A program made the translations under genes and the position numbers. 64,000 bases of DNA from Glycine soja (taxonomy: Eukaryota; Streptophyta; Magnoliopsida; Fabales; Fabaceae): assembly GCF_004193775.1 (NCBI RefSeq), contig NC_041006.1, positions 30,495,102 to 30,559,101 of the forward strand, given 5' to 3'. The notes beneath the pieces are model-generated. The model was not told the DNA's origin. It worked only from the letters and a program-made list of their open reading frames with translations, and searched no databases. This document shows, piece after piece, positions 56,354 through 64,000 of the stretch (position 1 is its first letter; each line of letters starts with the position of its first letter).

Positions 56354-57466
56354 GCTTTTATTGTTTTATGCAGGATATTTGCCTGTGAGTAGCTTTGAGG
56401 CACATGGAAAGCTGCATTTTGTAAATACTTTCAGTTTGGGCAAACCTTGGGCACTGAAAGGAAGTTTAAACTATCTTTTTGTCTATTTTCTGCTGAAATG
56501 AAGTTATGTCTTAGCTACAATTTTTGCACAGTAATATATTTTGTAAAGCTTTATTTATTCACTTATAAAATAAAATACATAAACTTTTTCAACTTGGAAT
56601 CGCATCGTTTTGGAATCAGAGGCCTGAGCGTATTATTGACAATACCACCTTCATTAAATAATTAGAAGTAAACAAACACATAATTAGAATTCAAAAAAAG
56701 CTTTGTTGCAAGACATTTTCTGTTGAGTGATGATATGAATACAATGTTTCAATGAAGCAGAATGCTCATGATAAGTTTGAACATGTTATCACACCTAAGC
56801 TGAAAATGCACAAAGTAGCATGCCTATAGATATATAAATAACCAACGATCTGGCTAGCTAAGTTTCCTGAAAAAATGCCAGAAACAAAAGAATGTTTCTG
56901 ATTAACGTCTTTCTCCTAGACAGTAATGATACGGTTCTATGGGCAAGTCAAATGCATCTTTATTCTTTTCTACTTCTTACGATGTCGATAAGGAAGAACC
57001 AAACAATGGATGCAGATGGTCAAGCAGAGAGACAACTTGAGTTTCAATGAAGAACAAGTGGAAATGTGTGTCGATAAAAACTATAGTAAGTATATTATTA
57101 CTTGAGTCACCTTGAGTTGTATATTATTATCACTTTATTAGGTGGACAATTTTAATAAACCTCCAGGGTCTTTGGCTAAATTGACACTTCCTAAGGAGTT
57201 TAAGCATTAAAAGTATCAAATTTTTGCTACTTATTTGAATGAATACTAGCAAATGTTTAACCTCACGTGTTTTAGCATGGAAAAGTAATTTTTTTTACCC
57301 AAAAATAGATGTTTGGAATGCAAAAAAATTGTATTTTTTATTTATTTTCTGAATTGGGGGTGGGGGGACAGGTTACATCAAAATAATTTGGATACATTAT
57401 CATCATATTAAAATAGTTAAATCAAAAAGTTTTTTTCTAAAATAAAAATAATAATTTGGAATCTCA

Positions 57467-58205
57467 GATTGGGTAATCATCAATGACCGAAAAAATTATA
57501 ACATTAAAAGATGATCTTGATATGCGAACTGTATATTTACCATTATTAAAATATATATTTTTTATTATCATTTTGTCTTATATATGAAATAAAAGACTAA
57601 AGTTGATAAAATATTTTTAGGGATTGTATTTAAAGTCAATAAAATATTCTTTAATTTAATGAAATATATCATAATTTTAATTTGGTAAATATTCTAAAAA
57701 TAATAAGCTTATTTATTCAATTATAAAATATTTGTAAGAATCTTATTAATATTAATAAAAAATTAAAATTTTTATATCAATTTTCTTCTAAGACAATAAT
57801 AATTCATAAATCTCACCAAAAAGAAAGAATCTAAAGGGGTTGGGTAATCAATACTGACAAAAAAACTATAACATCAAAAGTTCATATGTGAAATGTTTCT
57901 TTACCGTTATTACAATAGATTTTCTATTATCATTTTAAATTATATATGAAATAGAAGACTAAACTTAATAAAATATATTTAGATTTGTGTTTACAGTTAA
58001 TAAAATATTCTTTAAATTAATGATATATATCATAATATTAATTCTTTAAATATTCTAAAAATTTAAAAAAGCTTTATTTATTCACTTTTGAAGGAAATCA
58101 TCTTTATAGGAATTTTTTAACATTAATTACGCACTAAAATAGTTATATCAATTTTTTTTCTAAAATAAAAATAATAACATATAAGTATCACCAAAAACAA
58201 AGAAA
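57467..58205 (+). repeat. Tandem duplication, 2 x about 370 bp
   Basis: 57467-57836 and 57842-58205 share GGGTAATCA, TATATATGAAATA, AAAATATTCTTTAA and TTCTAAAAATAA-type words in the same order. They are AT-rich and noncoding. Confidence 0.7.
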
Positions 58206-58218
58206 ATATATACAATAA

Positions 58219-58575
58219 GACTTAAATATAATTTTGGTTCTCTTATTTTACTTAATATGTGATTTTGGTTCTCTTATATATTTTATTTAATTTATAATTT
58301 TGGTTCCTCTATTTTAAAAAATTTATAATTTTGATCAAATTCTTCATTTTTGTTTATGTTTTATTTATTTTATTTTGCTTCAATTAACCCTAGACTTAAT
58401 ATATTAACTTAAGATACCATTAAAAAATGATTTAATTAATTAAAATTTAAGAAATTAAATAAATAAATAAAGACAAATTTAAGGATTTGACAAAAATTAT
58501 GAATTTTTTAAAATATAAAAATCAAATGTATTTATTTAAAAATAGAAGGACTAAAATTATATATTTGACAAAAAT
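58219..58575. repeat. Candidate foldback MITE
   Basis: The left end ATATAATTTTGGTTCTCTTA faces an inverted ACTAAAATTATATATTTGAC at the right end, with further inner inverted matches. Confidence 0.45.
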
Positions 58576-59510
58576 AAAAGTAAAATATTACCGTGTACAT
58601 TATGACTTTAGATTGTGAAATATGAAAACTAATTTTTGTTTAATATAATATAATAAATATTTTTTTTCTAAAAATGTATGATTTAATAACACAATATTTA
58701 TTATTAAAATAATAAATTATTTAAATTGAAATTGATATATAAATTTATTAAAAAATTCTAATAGACTGAACTTGACATCTTTTTATACTGTAATGGGCGG
58801 CCGAGTTTATTTAATGAATCATTACATTTTTATAATTTATTCAATTTAATGATATTTAAAATCAGTTTTAATTTAAAATTAGATAACAAAAATATATTAT
58901 TACAAGGTAGTAATCATTTTCAGTGGTGGGGATAGGAATACGACAGGTATAACCTCAACACAAGCATAGATGATAATAGTTACAAAATTTTATCATCATA
59001 CAAAATTGGCCACAAAGATAGGGATAATGTTGGGGGAGGAAGGATCTGATATACCCATCCTATCCCACTTGGTTGTCATGCTTATTCATAACTATTACTT
59101 ATATTTTTTTTGTTTTAAATAATTATATATAATGATGAGATACCTATATAGTTGCTAAATAATCTTGTTCCTTAAAATTGTGGTCATAAATTCGATCTCT
59201 GATTTGTGGGTATGAAAAAACATATGTCGAGAGAGGTTAATTCCTTAAATAAATCTCAATATTTTAAAGGATTAGTTATTGACTTTCGATCAATAAATAC
59301 CTTGATTCACACCAAAATAAATAAATATATAATGATTAGATTAAAACATACTTTTAGTCTATCTTTTATTTTATTTTTTGGTTTTAATCTTGTTGCATAG
59401 TTTTAAAAAACATATTTTAATTCACTAAGCTATTTTTGTTAGATCAATTTATCATATAACAGTGTCAAGTTAATAAATGCATATTTCAAAATAGAATTAT
59501 GATCCCTCTT

Positions 59511-59513
<3 letters not shown>

Positions 59514-59576
<63 letters not shown>
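59514..59576. repeat. (AT)n microsatellite
   Basis: Uninterrupted run of about 60 bp. Confidence 0.95.
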
Positions 59577-59581
<5 letters not shown>

Positions 59582-59747
59582 ACACATCTTAATATGTTAA
59601 CGGTTAATGTTTTTTAGTTCATAATTTTATCTTTTGTAAATAATATACTATACTTATTTCTTGTAACAATGACCTCAACAAATTGATCAATATATATTTA
59701 TTTCTTAACTTACTTTTAAAACGTGCTTAAGTATGGATGACACCCGT

Positions 59748-59783
59748 GCCTCCACCCGTGCGGAGGCGAGGGTACCTTACTAG
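59748..59783 (+). mobile_element. Helitron 3' end (second element)
   Basis: A GCCTCC/GGAGGC hairpin with loop ACCCGTGC (59748-59767) is followed 12 bp later by CTAG (59780-59783) and then T. This matches the plant Helitron 3' end. Its 5' end was not found, so only the terminus is annotated. Confidence 0.6.
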
Positions 59784-60078
59784 TTTTGCTTTTAAATTAG
59801 TCTAGTGCACAAGGTCGACAAAAAGCAGAACCTCAACTAGTATGCTATACTTTTCTTCCTGTCAAAGATCAGCCAATAACCAGCATCTTTTTCATGCTCA
59901 AAGCAGTGACAAAGCGAGGAATTTTCTTATACCTAACCCCTTAACACTCGATAAGATACCCTTTGTTGTAGGCGCTAGGAAGCTTCTTTATTACAAATTA
60001 AACGAATTAATTACATAGTAGTTACTATAACCCCAACATTGTTCCACCAACTAGGGAAAGAAATTAATCAATCATTCA

Positions 60079-60393
60079 ATGAAGGTAAATACGGGGTTTG
60101 TGTCGATGAGCTGCACCGGGACATGCTTTTCCAAAGGGAAAGGGGTCAAGAATTCTTCATCAGATGCATGCACGTGCCGAAAGCTTGATGGTGGTGTTGC
60201 AATTGCAAGCTGGCTCTGTCAAAGTGTTGCATCTGCCTTTTTTGCTTCCTTAGAATGGTGCTCTTGTTTCCATGTTGACACAATAAACGATATTGATGGT
60301 CCTCCCGATGATGGCGATTCTTCTTCCACCTTTGCACCTTTCATTCTCAACGCCGAAAAGGAGGACTCTCTTCTGCTAGTTCCCAAATCTTGA
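60079..60393 (+). CDS. Small plant protein of unknown function, possibly intact
   Basis: 104 codons, single exon, balanced codon use unlike the AT-rich surroundings. The N-terminus has Cys-containing MSCTGTCFSKGKG and a Ser-rich stretch. The middle has RKLDGGVAIASWLCQSVASA followed by FFASLEWCSCF, and an acidic, Ser-rich tail follows. I have a faint impression of a plant-specific uncharacterised family with a similar ASWxxxSVASAFFASLE core, but I cannot name it. There is no signal peptide or membrane span. Start chosen at the first ATG (60079); a second Met lies eight codons later. No transposon termini flank it closely, so it is the best candidate for a live gene here. Confidence 0.6.
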   Translation: MKVNTGFVSMSCTGTCFSKGKGVKNSSSDACTCRKLDGGVAIASWLCQSVASAFFASLEWCSCFHVDTINDIDGPPDDGDSSSTFAPFILNAEKEDSLLLVPKS

Positions 60394-61858
60394 AGCACAG
60401 TTGAATTTCAAGATATTTCAATTGGGTACACGTATGTATTGATAATCAAATCAACAATACCACGTCCGAATCATATAAATATCGTTCGTCCGTCGTCCTA
60501 TTGTCATGGCACGTAGTATTTGTTAACGAATTGGATACTTATAGAGGAAAGCATATATATATATTTTCCTCTATATGCATGGTACATTGTATATATCCTT
60601 GGCTTGTTTCTTTAATTTGAAAAGTACATTGCTGTATTGCCATGATTTACGAGATAAGTAGTAATCTTAATTTTTTTTAACCATGTTATTATCGTAAGTA
60701 TTTACGGACTAATTTTTATCAGAAAATTCGATTGATTATTTTTAATAGTTTTCTATTTAATTACATTTTTTATCAATCATATTTGAATTCGAAATTTTGC
60801 TTAAAAAGACTGAATTGGATTCCATTCAAACAAATAATTTATTAGTTATAATCTTAATTATGTAGGTGTGAATATTTGTATGCTCGAAACGTTTGACAAT
60901 ATATATAATATTCTTTACAACTTGTATTGTTATTATGCATAGCATAATTACATTTTAATATGACTATTCTCTAAGAATAAAACATTTCTCCAATGGTTAT
61001 TTTTTTCAGTACAAATTTCCACAGGGAAAGGAACTATGCATCTTGAACAACAAATTGAGCCAAAAGAAAAATCCCAGCTCCAGCCACTATATAGGAATAT
61101 ATGTCCATTAAAGTTAACAAGAAATATCAGCTGGCAGGAATCTTGAAGACTTATGAGTTTTTGGATAGATGGTGATAAGCAAGGAACCAAAAAGATGGCA
61201 TGATGCATAGTGAAGAATAAATTCTTTCTACTAATTGCTTGCTATATGTTGACGAATTCATAAGATTAAAAGTAATCTCAATTAAGCCTTTCGGCCGAAG
61301 TAAGTAAAGCCAATTCTAAAAGTTAATTAGTGAAGATTCCATATTTTGTTTCGTGTCTTTTAATTATTTAATACCTAATCAAACAACTGAAGGTATTATT
61401 TGAGGTCATTCAATTCATAATTTTTTAATTTTTTAAAAAATAATAAAATAATTGTTCTCTTAATTTTATTATATTTGGCATAAAAAAATCCACGCGCATT
61501 AAGATTTTTTTGCTTTAAACTCTAGAGCCAAAGTTTTCTCCAAAAGCTAATCTAACTAGTAGTCTTGCATAGGGGGCTAAATTTTGATCAATTTTGGAGA
61601 AATATAAACTACTAAATTATCCAACATCTAACATGTACTAGTTAGTGTCTACAATGTCACGTAAGATGACAACAATTACACATAAGCATTTCATTCATTT
61701 CACTTATGGCTTGTTTACAATAAGAATGGATTGAGGTGAATTTTGATTTAAGATGAACTAAGCTAAAAGAAAATATTTGTATATAACTACATTGAGAATT
61801 AAAATTCAGTTAAAATATTTTTTTAATATTTGAAATTCATTTTGCATCTTGACTACTA
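60394..61858. other. Intergenic DNA
   Basis: Downstream region of the 104-codon gene. No further gene or RNA recognised. Confidence 0.6.
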
Positions 61859-61945
61859 ATGTAACACCCTAAATTTTGAGTACTCGGAATATATTATAAG
61901 AACTCTTATTAGGATCCTTCTGTTATATTTTTTGTAAATATTTGT
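61859..61945 (+). repeat. Possible LTR start interrupted by a Pack-MULE
   Basis: TGTAACACCCTAAATTTTGA is a common plant LTR 5' end. About 87 bp later the long-inverted-repeat element begins, and the sequence may resume after 63530. The window ends before a partner or an LTR end can be seen. Confidence 0.35.
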
Positions 61946-62176
61946 TAGGCTTAAATAAATTTTTCATATTTGAAAAATAGGTCGTTTTCAGATTACTGTT
62001 TAAGATTCATTTTTGTCAATTAAGTACTTGATTTTTTTTTTGTTTCAACGTGGTATTTACGGTTAGTCCCCTCCTGTTAAGTGATGACATGACAGACGAA
62101 GTGTCACGTTATCAAACCTTATCACTAACATGTCATTGCCACGTCATTCCTTTCTCTCTCTCTCTTCCCTTTTCCA
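61946..62176 (+). repeat. Left terminal inverted repeat
   Basis: Pairs with 63303-63530. Shared words include CGTTTTCAGATTA, AAGTGATGA and a CTTTCTCTCTCTCTTCC tract at the inner edge. Confidence 0.85.
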
Positions 62177-62348
62177 TTGCGCCACCACCATCCACTGGCG
62201 ATTCTGATCTGAAGGAGAAGAAAAGCCACAACCTATTGAAGCAAGAAGCCAGGTACACTGTCAAGTGGGGCATGGAATCAAGATCTAGTATGTATACTTT
62301 TACATCGATTCTCAATTAAATCCCAAAATTTTTAAAACCGTTGTCACG

Positions 62349-63302
62349 ATGATGGTTATAATTCATAGTCGTGACAACCTGAAGCGAGTGAGCATCGAAA
62401 ATCGCCACAGGACAACAGTGTTAGACTTAAAACAAATCATTGAAACCCAATTGGGAATCCCTCATTCACAACCAAACCCTATCCACAAACCAGAACCTCC
62501 TGTTGGAAAATCCCTAAAAGATCTCCACTGATTCATCGACATGGCCAATCCCGATGCGCCTCTCTAGGCTCTCAACCTCAGCCATGACTCCATCGTCTTC
62601 CTAGCCTACGAGGGCGAGCGCCGGGTGACCGACCCCACCTTCAACCCCACTGGCTCCTTCGGCCGCAAGATGACCGTGGACCACCTCATTGCCAAGTAGA
62701 TGTGCACCACACGCCAGGAGAATCCACACTGCGAGCTCGTCTCCTTTGACCGGGACTACGCCAACGCCTTCCAGCTCTGTGTCAACGACACTCTCGCCTT
62801 TGCCGTCAAGCGCGATGAATTCATGTATGAAATCGTCTTAAAGGTGAGAAAGGTCAAGGTGGACTTCATCTACAAGCCTCATCAGCAGGGTTCGAAGGAT
62901 AATCTCGTCTTTTTCAGGGATCCCAAAGAGGAAAAGTTTGTTGAGGCTATTATGGTGGGTTGGGGATGATGGAGGTTGGGTTTATTTTCATGCAGACGAT
63001 AACTCAAGATAAGAAGGATTACACTTTGTCGAATAGGGAGGTGCTTCAGGCTGTGGAGTACCATTCAGATAGTAGGTTGAAGGAGTGGGTTACTATTGTG
63101 ATTAAGCTTAAGGTGAATGGGGAAATGGGTGGTGGATGTGCATTTTGAAGCATTTCAAATCAGTGATGTATGTGTGAGGTTGTTTAAGGATGGGTGGTTC
63201 GAGACAGAGATCAAGGAAGACGATGATCCCAAGTTGTCAATTGGTTACGACTCTTCTTCTTCTCTAGATCAGAATCAACAGTGGGTGGTGGTGGCGTGGT
63301 AG
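62349..63302 (+). pseudogene. NPL4-like protein pseudogene
   Basis: Near full-length N-terminal and MPN part of plant NPL4-like proteins, ubiquitin-recognition cofactors of the CDC48/p97 ATPase. In order: a ubiquitin-like start (MVIIHSRDNLKRVSIEN), SFGRKMTVDHLIAK, SFDRDYANAFQLCVNDTLAF, the MPN segment VGFIFMQTITQDKKDYTLSN and RLFKDGWFETEI. There are nonsense codons at 62529, 62565 and 62697, and frameshifts near 62955 and 63120, with return to the first frame. No introns are seen. The GC-rich coding stretch (62540-62840) differs sharply from its surroundings, showing recent origin from a host gene. The C-terminal part is missing. Confidence 0.85.
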
Positions 63303-63530
63303 AGAAGGGGAAGAGAGAGAGAAAGGGATTATGTGGCAATGATGTGTTAGTAATAAGAATTGATGACATGACATTTCGTCTGCTACATCATCACTTAATA
63401 GAAGGAGAATAACGGTAGGTACTATGTTGAAACATAAATTTTTTTCAGGTATTTAGTTGAAAAAAATGAATGTTAGGTACTAATCTGAAAACGGCTTATT
63501 TTCCAAGTATGAAAAACTTACTTAAGCCTA
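63303..63530 (-). repeat. Right terminal inverted repeat
   Basis: Reverse complement of 61946-62176 with scattered differences. It begins directly after the end of the NPL4-like frame, so cargo and repeat abut. Confidence 0.85.
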
Positions 63531-63535
63531 TTTGT

Positions 63536-64000
63536 TATTATTATTTGTATAATTATTGGCTTTGTCCAGAACATGTACTTGTGTTGTGATAGTGTGCATA
63601 TTCCTATATACACGTGTGTATATTATTGTTGTTGTTGTATTTATTATATAATATTATATTACATTTGGTGTTTGAAGAGTATTAGACTAACTTATAGTTA
63701 AAATGCTTGAAAAATTGTTTAGGTTTAGTGTTAGTTTTATGATGACAACTCTAGATAGACCACATCATATCTTAAGTTATAGTTGTTTGTTTGAGTTGTT
63801 TTTTGTGTCGTTGGAAAACTTGCTGAAAAAGATACAATTCATTCATACACCCTAGAAACCAAAATCAACTTCTATCTTAGAGAAAATTAGCTCCAAAGTA
63901 GGTCACTTGATCATGAAAAATGCTTAAGTCTTACATTAGACAAAATAACCTCACGAACCCCTTTCTTTCCCTATGTGTAGAGGAGACTAACAAACCTTAT
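63536..64000. other. Right edge, unassigned
   Basis: No gene. It may be the continuation of the LTR-like sequence at 61859-61945. The window ends here. Confidence 0.4.

Larger units (their letters stand above)
56354..60078. other. Intergenic, AT-rich, with repeats
   Basis: No supported gene. A short exon-like frame after TATGCAG at 56371 (GYLPVSSFEAHGKLHF) is unrecognised. Contains the tandem duplication, MITE candidate, microsatellite and Helitron end listed separately. Confidence 0.5.
61946..63530. mobile_element. Pack-MULE-like element carrying an NPL4-like gene copy
   Basis: 1,585 bp bounded by inverted repeats of about 230 bp: 61946-62176 and 63303-63530, starting TAGGCTTAAATAAATTTTTC and TAGGCTTAAGTAAGTTTTTC. 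TTTGT flanks both sides (61941-61945 and 63531-63535). A 9-bp duplication typical of Mutator elements is not evident, so the superfamily is provisional. The cargo fills nearly the whole interior. No transposase is present. Confidence 0.7.

Noticed and set aside
60146..60337. His/Gln-rich minus-strand ORF
   Set aside because: Antisense shadow of the 104-codon candidate gene.

Overview
The window is nuclear DNA of a flowering plant, most likely a legume and probably soybean (Glycine). The reasons are the very high A+T content, introns bounded by GT and AG, Copia LTR retrotransposons primed by initiator tRNA-Met, and captured exons from typical plant genes (phytosulfokine precursor, ALFIN-like PHD protein, CIPK kinase, plant U11/U12-31K). 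The species is inferred, not proven. Almost nothing here is an ordinary working gene. The window is a stack of nested transposable elements, many of which carry pieces of host genes.

Layout. 150-6888 (minus): a phytosulfokine (PSK) peptide-hormone precursor gene, cut in exon 1 by a very young Copia element (590-6812, target duplication CAGGG, LTRs identical as read by eye). The Copia gag-pol frame is complete except for one in-frame TAG. 9037-23775: a Helitron-like mosaic carrying exon pieces of an ABCI10-type ABC ATPase, a receptor-like kinase, two ubiquitin-conjugating enzyme first exons and an M1 aminopeptidase. Inside it sits a CACTA element (15065-21056, duplication TAC) that carries fragments of a universal stress protein, a CIPK kinase, importin alpha and a KH-domain protein, all on the minus strand. 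Inside that sits a solo LTR (18008-19490, duplication GTAAG) studded with GTAATCGATTAC palindromes. 26073-29110: a long-inverted-repeat (Mutator-like) element with a U11/U12-31K RRM fragment, itself split by an hAT element (26484-28276). 31093-37505: a decayed Copia element (duplication TCATA). 38166-46586: a second CACTA element (duplication CGT) with an ALFIN-like exon and a 1.06 kb foldback element. 48.6-53.3 kb: tRNA-derived SINE-like pieces, a 95-bp-arm hairpin, a Ty3/gypsy RNase H scrap and an LTR of the second Copia family. 53.5-56.35 kb: a rearranged endogenous pararetrovirus (caulimovirid-like) remnant. 60079-60393: a possible intact 104-codon gene. 61946-63530: a Pack-MULE-like element carrying an NPL4-like pseudogene.

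The genes do not form a pathway. The theme is gene capture (transduplication): five elements, belonging by their termini to three superfamilies (Helitron, CACTA, Mutator-like), have each picked up host exons within about 55 kb. In CACTA-1 the captured pieces share one strand and keep intron-like gaps, so a chimeric spliced transcript is conceivable. The most consequential single event is the recent loss of the PSK gene by Copia insertion.
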